Shown here in pieces: positions 47,977 to 59,480 of a DNA stretch of 64,000 nucleotides (positions within the stretch are counted from its first letter, which is position 1; the number at the start of each line of letters is the position of its first letter). The translations under genes were made by a program, and so were the position numbers. The notes under the pieces were generated by a model. The model did no database searches. It saw only the letters and a program-made list of their open reading frames with translations, and was not told the origin of the DNA. Origin of the DNA: Trifolium pratense (taxonomy: Eukaryota; Streptophyta; Magnoliopsida; Fabales; Fabaceae); NCBI RefSeq assembly GCF_020283565.1, contig NC_060060.1, positions 72,959,257 through 73,023,256 on the forward strand, read 5' to 3'.

Positions 47977-50373
47977 TGTAACACCCAAACCCATTATTTA
48001 TATATTTCTATCTTAGTAAAATCTTTTTCAAAACACGCAACGGAAAATCACATTTAATTTATTGAATATCGGTTCGAGTATTACACTCCTCTATCAAAAT
48101 AATACTAATGTAATTAATTAGTAAAAGTAGTGTTTATACAAATCTTTGAATCAAATAATGTATTTATAGATTATACAAAACAACCTAGACAATAGACTTT
48201 ATATACAATATAAAACCCTTGTTCCCGTGTCACAATCAGAGCGGAGCTTCACCGACGACTCGACATCGAATACCACAAAATCCTGTAAAATCTGGACCCC
48301 CAACGGTCCAGCACATAACACATAAAAGAGAGTTAGACAACGTACTCAAAATATAAGTGTAAGTAAATGGTACTTAAACACTCCTTCATAAAAACATGCA
48401 TAATCATACATTATACATATACATCACCATCATTCATGCATATTCATATATCATGCATATACTTCATCTATCACATAATCAATCATTCACAAAATACACC
48501 AAACATATAGTTTCACGTCGTCTCGGACAATACCAAAACATCAACAATATCACATAACTCAATTACCAATAGGAATATACATAAAGTTCCTAATGTAATC
48601 TAACACCACAAATACATTGTTCAGATTATGGTCATGACGGACCCTGCGTTGTTCATTTTATAGTCATGACGGACTCTACGTTGTTCAATTTATAGTCATG
48701 ACGGACTCTGCATTGTTCATTTTATAGTCATGACGGACTCTGCATTGTTCATTTTATAGTCATGACGGACTCTGCATTGTTCATTTTATAGTCATGACGG
48801 ACTCTGCTCCTCACATACGGATTAACAATCAACATTACCAAGTATGTGTCAAACATCATTTATCATAAATGCACACATAATCCCTAATGCAATCTAATGC
48901 TTCACATTCATGCTATGTCCTCTAGACACCTCTAATGCATGTGGTACCATCTTCTTTATCAGGGTATTTCACCTCCGATATCCTTCTTTATCAAACAATA
49001 TAGTTCGATATCCTTCTTTATTGGACAAGCCAATATCCCTAAATATTCATGATGCATGCACTCAAAACTCATGAATATATACATCAACAATTTTGGCATA
49101 TAGCCCATCAACAATAACGTGGAACACTATCCAACGTTCGTCTTTATTAAGATAATCAATACCTTAATATCCTTCTTTATTGAATAACACAATTCGATAT
49201 ACTTTTTTATTAAAGTTAATTAACACCTTAATATACTTCTTTGACATTTAAACAAACATCATCAACACAATCAACAACAATTATATTCCACACGTATAAT
49301 CAACAATTCATCACAATACAATTAATCATGGTTATAAACAATCAGTAGCATTTAAAACCACCAAACAACAGTTCAGGTAATACCCCTACTAACACAGAGT
49401 ACCCCTACTATACCAAAGGACCCCTACTACACATGTACTTCAGGTAATACCCCTGCTATCACATAGAACCCCTACTATCATGCAAGAACCCTTACTATCA
49501 CGTAGAACCCCTACTATCATGCAAGAATCCTTACTATCACGTAGAACCCCTACTATCATGCAGAATCCTTACTATCACGTAGAACCCCTACTATCATGCA
49601 GAACCCCTACTATCATGCAGAGACTCCTGCTAACACAGAGGATAAAAATCTACTAAAATAATCCAAGTTTGATGTTCTAGATCCCAAATAAGTTTGATTT
49701 CACGTGTAACCAACATGTATAGACTCAAAAGGACGGTTCATTTCACCGATCTACCATTTTTACTACGAAAAAGTAGAGATTTACCATTTTTAGCTCAAAA
49801 GCTCAAGAACACAACAACTCACATCAAAACATAACAAATACCCAATTTTAACCCACAATTTCATTCATACTACATGTTAAAAGTATATTAAACATGTTAT
49901 GACCATTCTCTATCATTTTCTTTAAGAAAATCACCCAAAAACCCAAACGAAAATGGGGTGGAGAAAGTTCGGGTACGGAGAAATCGACATTCTCCCCTTT
50001 CTCGTATCACCCACGAATATGAAATCTACTCTCTTACCTGGATTCGAAGAAAACACGAAGATTGATCTTGAATCTTCACTTTCCTTCTTGCCCTAGCTCA
50101 CCCATGCTCTTCCTTCTCTCTAAGCTTCTCAAGAACAAGAGAAAATGAGTGTTTTCTCTCTCTACCCATGACTATATGGCGCCCCCACTAGTCCATAAGG
50201 CCCATTGGGCCTCAAGCCCAATTGGCTTGGCCCAATCACACGTTAACTCAATCTACTCGCTTAATAACTAAAGTACTCGATAAATAACTCAAGTTATTAA
50301 CTTAATTAAAATGTCACGTTAAATAAAATATTTTAACACATACAAATAATAATATGAAAATTGGGTCGTTACA
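47977..50373 (-). repeat. NA-1 5' LTR
   Basis: 2397 bp, same length as the 3' LTR, one difference seen by eye. Confidence 0.95.
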
Positions 50374-50378
50374 CTACT
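50374..50378. repeat. TSD CTACT, right copy (NA-1)
   Basis: Partner of 41980-41984. Confidence 0.97.
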
Positions 50379-50423
50379 GCTACAGATGAGGATGAAGCCT
50401 CTGACAGTAGTGATGATGAATGA

Positions 50424-51058
50424 TTTTGTAATCAGTTTTAATGTTTTACTGCACTTTGTTATTTGTTTTGTGGGTTGTTTTGTGCCCTGGATTTTAGCAC
50501 CTTCTGAGTGCATGGTCTGTACTTTTAAATTCTGCACTTTGGATACTTAACTTTCCTGTTTTGGCACATTTTGTGGCTAAAAAGGGGGAGTAGTACTTTG
50601 ATTTGTTTGTTTCTGCTACATGTTGTTGTGTCTTTTGTTATGACATGTTGTTAAGTAGCAGTAAGCAAGTATTCAGGGGGAGTAAAATTTTTTACCCTGA
50701 GATGATGCACAAGCTGATGAAGTCAGGGGGAGTTTGCTACTGAATAGATGCTGCCCTGATTGGACGAACATGTGCTAGAAGATGTGCTCCCATATGTCAC
50801 AACATCTTTGATGACATCTGACATATGATATATGTTTTGCTCTGATACCACGTTTTATTTTGCTCGAGGCTAATTAATGATAACTCCGCTGCTGCTGCCT
50901 CTGATGCATATACTTTCACTTATGTGAAATTTTGTTTAAATGATGCTCTAACATTCCTTCTTTTGTGTGACCATGGTGATTTGAAGGATTGCGCTCTTTA
51001 TATCTCTCAAGGTAATGGCCTGAAATTGTTTTAGCCAAAAATTGCCAAAGGGGGAGAT
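50424..51058 (+). promoter_or_regulatory. copia-2 3' non-coding region with several polypurine tracts
   Basis: AAAAAGGGGGAGTAG (about 50578), TCAGGGGGAGTAA (about 50674), TCAGGGGGAGTTT (about 50722) and the terminal AAAGGGGGAGAT adjoining the 3' LTR (51047-51058). Co-linear with 16970-17606 of copia-1. Confidence 0.88.
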
Positions 51059-52065
51059 TGTTGGATATTTGAATTGGCTTAATTTTGCTAAAACAAATAT
51101 ACTAACAAGATGTTGGAAAACATGTTACAACATCATATTTATTCAAGGAAATCTCGCGCATTTATGAGAGCATCTGCTATTTATGGAAATCCACTTAAAG
51201 AGCACGCTCAATGGAGATTTGATCTGATCAGGTATTTTAAGGATAAGATAAGACTTAATGGTACAACGGTATGATCACAATTATCCTATAAAGTCCTTAA
51301 ACACTTTTGGAAAGTTTCTATACATTCTTGATGAAGATCAAAAGAGAATCAGATCATCCTTTATGATTCTCAAGGAGCGTCTGAGCATTTGTGAAGAAAG
51401 AGGAGCGTGCCTAATCACTATATATACGAAGACCAAGCTCAAGACTAAGTATCCAATTGAAAAATATTAGTTCACATATTGAGTCTTTGTTGAGTCTTTT
51501 ATTGTTTGATTGTAATTCTTGCTTGTGGATTCTATAACACGAGTTAAGAAGTAAGTTTATTATTTTAAGGTGACTCCTAAGCTTTGAAGTACGGAGTTTA
51601 CCGTGTGTCATTCACTTGAAGCTTTTAAGCAAAAGTGAAGTGTTGTCTTGGCAAGTTGTCGCCACATCATTCCCAACATTGTATAATCAACACAGGTTGT
51701 GTTGTGTGAGTGGAAGTGAGATGGGATCTCATGTCTAGGAGTTCCTAGGCAGAAGTTGCATGAGTAGTGTCGAGGTTATAAGGCGTAAACCAAGGGTTTG
51801 CTGGAGGTCTTAGTTTAAGGCGTAAATCCTAGGGTTTGCTGGAGGTCTTAGTAACTAGAGCTATTAGTGGATTTCCTTCCTGGATTGGTATCCCCCAGAG
51901 TAGGCAGTTGGCTGAACTGGGTTAACAATTACTTGTGTCATTTATTTATTCTCTGTCAGTTTTTATATGTTATATAAGATGTGCCAACAATAGAAAACAA
52001 CATTATTCACAAAGTAGTTGTTGGGACATCTTAGGCAACATCATTCTAGTGATACCAGAATTTCA
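51059..52065 (+). repeat. copia-2 3' LTR
   Basis: 1007 bp, one difference from 33718-34724 seen (position 51750). Confidence 0.97.
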
Positions 52066-52070
52066 AATAT
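52066..52070. repeat. TSD AATAT, right copy (copia-2)
   Basis: Partner of 33713-33717. Confidence 0.95.
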
Positions 52071-52142
52071 CAACAGTGTTATCTCTACACAAGTTGAATA
52101 TATGGGCAACTAATCCTAATTGGTTCCACATGAACCGACCTT

Positions 52143-52154
52143 GCTCTGATACCA
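52143..52154 (-). promoter_or_regulatory. gypsy A primer binding site
   Basis: TGGTATCAGAGC on the minus strand, four bases inside the LTR boundary at 52159. It proves that this LTR acts as 5' LTR for gypsy A. Confidence 0.9.
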
Positions 52155-52158
52155 CTAT

Positions 52159-54220
52159 TGTAACACCCAAACCCCTTAACGCATATTTATTGAATATAAA
52201 TAAATAAAACACTTAAGAAAACTCAGGCGTCACATGTTATAATACAAAACCTCGGCATAATTAAAATCATGCTAGCACAGCGGAAATTAAAAACAAATAA
52301 TTATCATAGTGCATATTATACAATAGTCATAATTGTTCACACAATATCCCTAGGCTCTAGGCCATATCAACAAAGGATATTATGTTTACAACCCAAAAGA
52401 TAGGATTAGCAAAGTTAAATATGCCATCACGGGCTTAATACAATTCAAACGATTAACCCGACCCGGTAAAACCTAATCAGAGCAATTCTATACAACCCAT
52501 CAAAAAGATATATAACATATATCTAAGGAGTAGTCTACGCTAACTCCTCACCAAAAAGCGCACTACACGAGCACAAGCAGCCTCTAACTCTGATCGGGAT
52601 CCTCAACCTGAGAATCTGAACCCTCAACGGTCCAGCACATAACACAAAGCATGAGAGTTAGATCACATAATCAAAATACAAGTGCAAGTAAAAGGGTACT
52701 TAAACACTTCTTCTATAATCATGCATATATCATACATTCATCCATATCCATCAACAATCTACCATTCAATTATAAGTACATAAACACATATAATCGAATA
52801 CTCACACAATCAATTATCACAATTATCCAAGTATGTGTCACATATCACTTATCACATAAATGTACACATATCCTAATGCATTCTAATGCGTCAACTTCAT
52901 GCAATGTCACCCTAGACATATCTAATGCATGTGGTACCGTTTCGTCTTTATTAGAGTATCTCACCTCTAATATTCGTCTTTATCGGATAAATATAATCCG
53001 ATATCCGTCTTTATTGGAATATCCAATATACAACAACAAAATTCATGAATGCATGTATATGTTTTTCATGAATTCACCAACAATTATTTAGCATAAAGCT
53101 CGTCATTTACTATGTGGAACACTATCCAACATACGTCATTATTAAGATTAACAAAACCTTAATATTCGTCATTTACAACATCATACATGATTAACAATCG
53201 TTATAAGCATCAACAAGCATCAACAAGCATCAACAATCATGTAAGAATAAGACACTGATTTGAAACTACATGCAAAGGAAGATAGCAGATGAAAAATTGG
53301 TGAAATCTGCAGTATTTCCGCCTGGGGCGGAAATATTTACGCCTGGGGCGGAAGTTTACGCCTGAGGCGGAAATGTTTACGCCTGGGGCGGAAAAACATC
53401 TGAAAGGCTGGCTGCTCACTGCTCTGCCGTTTCAGGCGGAAATTATTGTGCCTGGGGCGGAAAAACTTGCGTTTTCTACACAAAAACGCCCAAAAATCCC
53501 ATTTTTCATGTTATAAATCCCAAAAGAGTTTGTATTCAAGCATAACAAACATGGATGAACACAAAAGGACAGTCCATTTCTCAGATCTACATCATAAACA
53601 TCGAAAAAGTAAAGATTGAACACTTTTTCATCAAAACTCTCAAGAACACAAAGTTCTTGAGTTTAATCTTTCATAAACTCGTTTTTTAATCATTAAATCC
53701 GTTCATTAATCATGTTAAAAGCATGTTAAACATATTAAGAACCTTAGGAACGATTTCCATCAAGAAAATCCGTTCTAAGCTAAAACGAAAATGGGGTGGA
53801 GGAAGTTCGGGTGAGGAGAAATCGACATTCTCCCCTTCCTCGGGTCACCCACGATTAAGGAATCTACTCTCATACCTGGATTCGAAGAACACAAAACTAT
53901 GAGAAATGAAATGATCTTGAATCTCTCCCTTTCTTCTTGCCCTAGCTTCCAAGCTTTCCAACTCTCTCAAGAACACAAAACTATGAGAAATGAAATGTTC
54001 TCTTCTCCCCCTCATGGCCATATGGCGCCACCTTCACACACTCAAGGCCCATTGGGCCTCAAGCCCAATTGGCTTGGCCCAATAACACGTTAACTCACTC
54101 TACTCGCTTAATAACTAAAGTATTCGATAAATAACTCAAGTTATTAACTTAATTAAAATTCTACGTTAATAAAATATTTTAACACATAAAAATTAATAAT
54201 TTGAAAATTGGGTCGTTACA
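52159..54220 (-). repeat. LTR shared by gypsy A (as 5' LTR) and gypsy B (as 3' LTR)
   Basis: 2062 bp. The left side carries a PBS and gypsy A leader; the right side carries the PPT and polyprotein end of gypsy B. It contains its own hairpin array (52946-53169) and CGCCTGGGGCGG module (about 53315-53464). Confidence 0.93.
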
Positions 54221-57220
54221 ACTCTACCCTCCTTAAAGAATTTTCGCCCTCGAAAATTACCTAGAAATAACTCTGGATACGAACTCATCATCTTGCTCTC
54301 CAATTCCCAAGTCGCATTCTCACCAGCGGGTCCTCCCCATACTACCTTCACCGAGGCGATATCCTTATTTCTCAACCTCTTCACTTCTCTACCGTCGATC
54401 CTCAAAGGCACAGTCTCGACCGTTAAGTCATCCCTCACTTGAACATCATCCGATTCAATCACATGTGACGGGTCTCTAACATACTTCCTCAATTGTGACA
54501 CGTGAAACACATCGTGCAAATTCGCCAATGATGGCGGCAAAGCAATCCTATACGCCACTTTCCCCACTCTTTTCAAAATCTGATAAGGACCAATAAACTT
54601 CGACGTCAACTTCCTCGACTTCAAAGCACGTCCAATTCCGGTAGTCGATGTAACTCTTAAGAAAACATGATCACCTTCTTGAAATTCAATGTCCTTCCTC
54701 CTCTTGTCATGATAACTCTTTTGACGACTCTGAGACGCTTTCATCTTCTCTCTAATCATTCTAATCTTTTCCGTAGTCTCTTGCACAATCTCCGGACCAA
54801 GAATCATACTCTCTCCGGATTCAAACCAACAAAGCGGTGTTCTACACCTCCTTCCATACAAAGCCTCAAAAGGTGCCATTCCAATACTCGAATGAAAACT
54901 ATTGTTGTACGTGAACTCGATCAACGGCAAACACGAATCCCAACTTACTCCTTGCTCCAAAACACAAGCCCTCAACAAATCTTCCAAAGATTGTATTGTC
55001 CTTTCCGATTGGCCATCCGTTTGAGGATGATAAGCCGAACTCAACCTCAACTTAGTCCCTAAAGTCTCTTGTAAACTTTCCCAAAATCTCGAAGTGAACC
55101 TCGGATCTCGATCCGAAACAATACTCGACGGAATACCATGCAACTTCACAATTTGCTCCACATAGATCTCGGCCAACTTAGGCACCAAGGTGCCTTTCTT
55201 AATAGCAATAAAATGCGCGCACTTCGTCAAACGATCTACCACTACCCAAATCACTTCATAACCTTTCGTAGTCTTGGGTAAACCTCCCACAAAATCCATC
55301 GCAATACTATCCCACTTCCATTCCGGGATAAATAAAGGTTGCAACAAACCAGACGGTTTCTGATGCTCAATCTTCGACTTCTGACACACTAGACAAGCAT
55401 AAACAAACTCAGAAATTTGCCTCTTCATTCCTGGCCACCAAAATAACTTCTTCAAATCTTGATACATCTTGGTTACTCCCGGGTGAATACTCATTCCACT
55501 CCTATGACCTTCTTCCAAAATCATCTTCTTCATCTCGGGCACATCGGGCACGCACACTCTTCCATGAAATCTCACAACTCCATTCTCGTCAACTTTGAAA
55601 TTAGCTTCTTTTCCTTCCTCAACTACTATTGCCAACTTCTCCATTAACTTCTTATCCGTCTTTTGACATTCTTTGATATTCTCCAGAAAAGGATTCGTCA
55701 ACTTCATCATTCCCAATTTCACACTCTTAGGAGTCACTTCACACACTAGACTCAAGTCTCGAAATTCTTCAATCAACTCTAACTCTTTCACCATTAGTGA
55801 TGACATGTGCAACGATTTCCTACTCAACGCATCGGCCACCACATTAGCTTTTCCGGGGTGATAACTCAAATCAAAGTCATAGTCCTTCAAAAATTCGAGC
55901 CATCTTCTTTGTCTCATATTCAACTCCTTCTGATTGAATAGATACTTCAAACTCTTGTGATCACTAAAGACTTCAAACTTCGATCCGTACAAGTAATGCC
56001 TCCACACCTTCAATGAAAACACAACTGCGGCTAATTCAAGATCGTGTGTCGGATAGTTCCTCTCGTGAACCTTCAGTTGTCTCGATGCATACGCTACCAC
56101 TTGACCTTTTTGCATAAGTACACCTCCTAGTCCCATCTTCGAAGCATCACAATACACGACGAAAGATTCCTTAGCATCCGGTAAAATCAACACAGGCGCG
56201 GTAGTCAACCTCTTCTTAAGCTCTTGAAAACTTTCTTCACACTTCACATCCCAAACAAACGCTTGATCCTTCCGAGTCAACTGCGTCAAAGGCAAAGCCA
56301 ACTTCGAAAATCCTTCAATGAATCTCCTATAATAACCAGCCAATCCAAGAAAACTTCTTATCTCAGAAACAGATTCCGGCGTTCCCCATTGCAATACGGC
56401 ATCAACTTTCGCTGGGTCAACCGCTATTCCTCCACTTGAAATCACATGACCAAGAAAACTTACTTCTTTCAACCAAAATTCACACTTCGACAATTTGGCA
56501 TACAACTTCTTCTCCTTCAAAACTTGTAAAACAATCCGTAAATGCTCCTTATGTACCTCTTCGGACTTTGAGTAAACTAAAATATCATCGATGAATACCA
56601 CTACAAACTTATCCAAGAATGAATGAAAAATCCTATTCATGTACTCCATAAAAACACCAGGTGCATTGGTCACACCAAAAGGCATCACCGAATATTCATA
56701 ATGACCATACCTCGTCCTAAAAGCAGTCTTTGGTATATCCTCTATTTTCACTCTAGTCTGATGGTATCCGGATCTCAAATCAATCTTACTAAACACGCAA
56801 GCTCCAACCAATTGATCCATTAAATCATCTATCCTCGGAAGTGGATACTTATTCTTGATCGTCACTTTGTTCAACTGTCGGTAGTCAATACACAACCTCA
56901 TACTCCCTTCTTTCTTCTTAACCAACAACACAGGTGCACCCCACGGCGATACACTAGGTCGAATAAACTTCTTCTCAAGTAGTTCCTCTAGTTGCTTCTT
57001 CAACTCATTCAATTCTGACGCTGACATTCGATACGGTGCCATAGATATCGGGCTAGTACCAGGTACCAAATCGATCGTAAACTCTACTTTTCTTTTCGGC
57101 GGTATATCTGACACGTCTTCCGGAAATACATCGGGAAATTCACAAACAACCGGTAACCCTTCCACCTTAACTTCACCTTCCATCTTCAAGGATGCAAACA
57201 ACGCATACACCTCTACCGGT
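54193..57220 (-). pseudogene. gypsy B gag-pol polyprotein, C-terminal two thirds
   Basis: The frame corresponds to gypsy A residues from PVEVYALF (461) to the end: RT with FIDD, RNase H, integrase with intact D, D, E residues and the chromodomain-like tail. No internal stop. Amino-acid differences from gypsy A are few (for example VFPED instead of VFPKD, FRTRYG instead of FRMRYG, AMDFVGG instead of AMDFAGG), with B closer to the family norm at these sites. The N-terminal gag and protease part is cut off by NA-2 at 57220; a few codons of NA-2 LTR extend the frame artificially to 57246. Confidence 0.93.
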
Positions 57221-58001
57221 TGTAACGACCCAAATTTATTATTCACTATTTAAGTGTTTAATTATTTGGTGATGTGGTTTTTAAGTAAGATAGTAACTTT
57301 AAGTTATTTATCGAGAGTTTTAGTTAACGCGCGAGTAGAGCGAGTTAGCGTGTTATTGGGCCAAGCCAATTGGGCTTGAGGCCCAACGGGCCTTGTGGAC
57401 TTGTGAGGGGGCGCCATATAGCCCAAGAGGGAGAGAGAACATTTCATTTTTCTTGTTCTTGTGAGAGTTTAGAGAGAAGGGAGAGCTCAAGGAGCTAGGG
57501 CAAGAGCTTGGAGGAGGGATTCGAGGAGCAATCGTGGAGCTTTCGTCGATCCAAGGTAAGAGAGTAGATTTCATATTCGTGGGTGACTCGAGGAAGGGGA
57601 GAATGTCGATTTCTCCTCACCCGAACTTCCTCCACCCCATTTTCGTTTTAGTTGTGAATGGATTTTCTTAATGGAAATCGATTCTAAGGTTCATAACATG
57701 TTGTATATGCTTTTACCATGATGTATGAACAATTTAAATGAGTAAAAACGAATTTGTGAGTGTTTTACTCAAGAACTTGTGTTTTATGAGAGTTTTGTAT
57801 AAAAGTGACAAATCCTTACTTTTTCGATGATAACGATGTAGATCGGGAAAACTAGCCGTCCTTTTATACTTAAACATGTTTGTTGCACTTGTATGTGAAC
57901 TCATTTGGGATTTATAACATGAAAATGGGATTTTTGGGTGATTTTGAGTGGAAAATCGTATTATGGAACTCAAGAACAGATGTTCTTCTGGTGTGGTTCG
58001 C

Positions 58002-58158
58002 TACCTGTTCGCTACAGCGAACGTGTTCGCCACCTGTTCGCTACCTGTTCGCTAATTGGATTTTGGCTCTGTGTCTGTTCGCTACCTGTTCGCTACAGCG
58101 AACGTGTTCGCTACGTGTTCGCTACGTGTTCGCTACCTGTTCGCTACAGCGAACAGCA
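58002..58158. repeat. GTTCGCTAC repeat module (NA-2 5' LTR)
   Basis: About thirteen copies of an 11-bp CTGTTCGCTAC / GTGTTCGCTAC unit with three interspersed perfect inverted repeats GTTCGCTACAGCGAAC. The copy in the 3' LTR (63521-63670) has one GTGTTCGCTAC unit fewer. Confidence 0.93.
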
Positions 58159-58350
58159 CTGTGACAGCAACTTTTTGATAGTTGTTTTAAGTGTAATTAG
58201 GCACTTGTAACATGGATTTGAGGTATCCTAGCATGCAATTAGGTGTTTATAACCATGATTAATTGTATTGTGATGATAGTTGTTGATTATATGTGTGGGA
58301 TATAATTGTTGTTGATTGTGTTGATGATGTTTGTTAAAATGTCAAAGAAG

Positions 58351-58636
58351 TATATTAAGGTGTTAATTAACTTAATAAAGAAGTATATCGAATTATGTTA
58401 TTCGATAAAGAAGGATATTAAGGTATAGTGTTATCTTAATAAAGAAGTAATGTTGGATAGTGTTCCACATTAGTAAATGAAGAGCTTAATGCTATTGATT
58501 GTGAGTGAATTCATGAAATACATACATGCATTCATGAATATATGTGATATTGGATATTCCAATAAAGAAGGATATCGGATTATATTTATCCGATAAAGAA
58601 GGATATTAGAGGTGAGATACTCTAATAAAGAAGATG
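58351..58636. repeat. Hairpin array in NA-2 5' LTR
   Basis: Six stem-loops, each followed by a TAAAGAAG(G/T)ATA-like spacer. Stems: ATTAAG/CTTAAT (58354-58376), ATCGAAT/ATTCGAT (58387-58406), ATTAAG/CTTAAT (58417-58440), ATTGG/CCAAT (58549-58563), ATCGGAT/ATCCGAT (58574-58594), ATTAGAG/CTCTAAT (58605-58626). Confidence 0.9.
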
Positions 58637-59480
58637 GTACCACATGCATTAGAGGTGTCTAGAGGACATAGCATGAATGTGAAGCATTAGATTGCATTAG
58701 GGATTATGTGTGCATTTATAATAAATGATGTTTGACACATACTTGGTAAATGTTGATTGTTAATCCGTATGTGAGGAGCAGAGTCCGTCATGACTATAAA
58801 ATGAACAACGCAGGGTCCGTCATGACCATAATCTGAACCGTGTATTTGTGGTGTTAGATTACATTAGGAACTTTATGTGTATTCCTATTTGTAATTGTGT
58901 TATATGTATTTGTTGATGTTTTGGTATTGTCCGAGATGACGTGAAACTATATGTTTGATGTATTTTGTGAATGGTTGATTATGTGAATAAAGAAGTATAT
59001 GCATGATATATGAATATGCATGAATGATAGTGATGTATATGTATAATGTATGATTATGCATGTTTTATGAAGAAGTGTTTAAGTACCATTTACTTACACT
59101 TATATTTTGAGTATGTTGTCTAACTCTCTTTTATGTGTTATGTGCTGGACCGTTGGGGGTCCAGATTTACAGGTTTCTGTGGTATTCGATGTCGAGTCGT
59201 CGGTGAAGCTCCGCTCTGATTGTGACACGGGAAAAAGGGGTTTTATATGTATATAGAGTCTCCTTATCTAGGTTGTTTTGTATAATCAATAAATATATTA
59301 TTTGATTCAAAGATTTGTATAAACACTATTTTTACTAATTAATTACATTAGTATTATTTTGATAGAGGAGTGTAATACTCGAACCGTTATTCAATAAATT
59401 AAATGTGATTTTCCGTTGCGTATTTTGAAAAAGATTTTACTAAAGGTAGAAATAAATAAATAATGGGTTTGGGTGTTACA

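Larger units (their letters stand above)
41985..50373 (-). mobile_element. Non-autonomous Ty3-gypsy element (NA-1)
   Basis: 8389 bp, minus strand: LTRs of 2397 bp (41985-44381 and 47977-50373), PBS 47963-47974, PPT at 44382-44400, a 3595-bp internal region without an intact ORF, and perfect TSD CTACT. LTR termini and internal words (CAACGGTCCAGCACATAAC, GATTTTCGCCCTCGAAAATT) are shared with gypsy A, so it is a derivative of the same family. One LTR difference was seen (A at 43867, T at 49859), meaning it moved recently even though its coding DNA is ruined. Confidence 0.93.
39582..50423 (+). pseudogene. copia-2 envelope-position ORF3, split by NA-1
   Basis: Continuous with gag-pol after the leaky TAG and co-linear with the copia-1 ORF3: basic, acidic, folded-domain and coiled-coil regions in the same order. 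At 41984 the frame runs into the NA-1 LTR after ADEDEGYAT and would terminate at 42065. The last 15 codons (ATDEDEASDSSDDE and stop at 50421-50423) lie beyond NA-1. Apart from the insertion no stop or frameshift was seen. Differences from copia-1 concentrate in the low-complexity N-terminal half, while the domain at about 460-700 is almost unchanged. Confidence 0.93.
33718..52065 (+). mobile_element. SIRE/Maximus-type Ty1-copia element, interrupted (copia-2)
   Basis: A plus-strand sister of copia-1 inserted in the gypsy A leader. LTRs are 1007 bp (33718-34724 and 51059-52065), differing at one site seen (A at 34409, C at 51750). Gag-pol carries a premature stop, and ORF3 is split near its 3' end by NA-1 (41985-50373). 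Without NA-1 and one TSD copy the element is about 9.95 kb, the same size as copia-1. Confidence 0.95.
27240..54220 (-). mobile_element. Ty3-gypsy chromovirus (gypsy A), split by copia-2
   Basis: Minus-strand element: 3' LTR 27240-29301, PPT, polyprotein 29274-33680, leader 33681-33717, then after copia-2 the rest of the leader and PBS (52071-52158) and 5' LTR 52159-54220. Excluding the insertion it is about 8.6 kb. LTRs are 2062 bp each, TGTAAC...GTTACA. They differ at a minimum of eight sites seen by eye (for example AACGCG/AACGCA near 27265 and CCAAT/CCGAT near 28080). The 5' LTR borders a second internal region (gypsy B), so this is part of a tandem. Confidence 0.9.
57221..59480 (+). repeat. 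NA-2 5' LTR
   Basis: 2260 bp, TGTAACGACCC...GGGTGTTACA. Contains the GTTCGCTAC module (58002-58158), a hairpin array (58351-58636) and two units of the GTCATGAC repeat (58779-58835). Confidence 0.95.

Noticed and set aside
52066..52158. Separate small element between copia-2 and the gypsy LTR
   Set aside because: It is the gypsy A leader with its PBS; joining it to 33717 restores a continuous gypsy leader.
57221..57246. Extra N-terminal residues MNNKFGSLQ on the gypsy B frame
   Set aside because: They are encoded by the NA-2 LTR read backwards; the real polyprotein piece starts at 57220.
57880..58210. Two overlapping frames with repeated ATCSL / VRYSE-like peptides
   Set aside because: They are translations of the GTTCGCTAC tandem repeat inside an LTR; two frames stay open because the unit repeats. 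No gene evidence.
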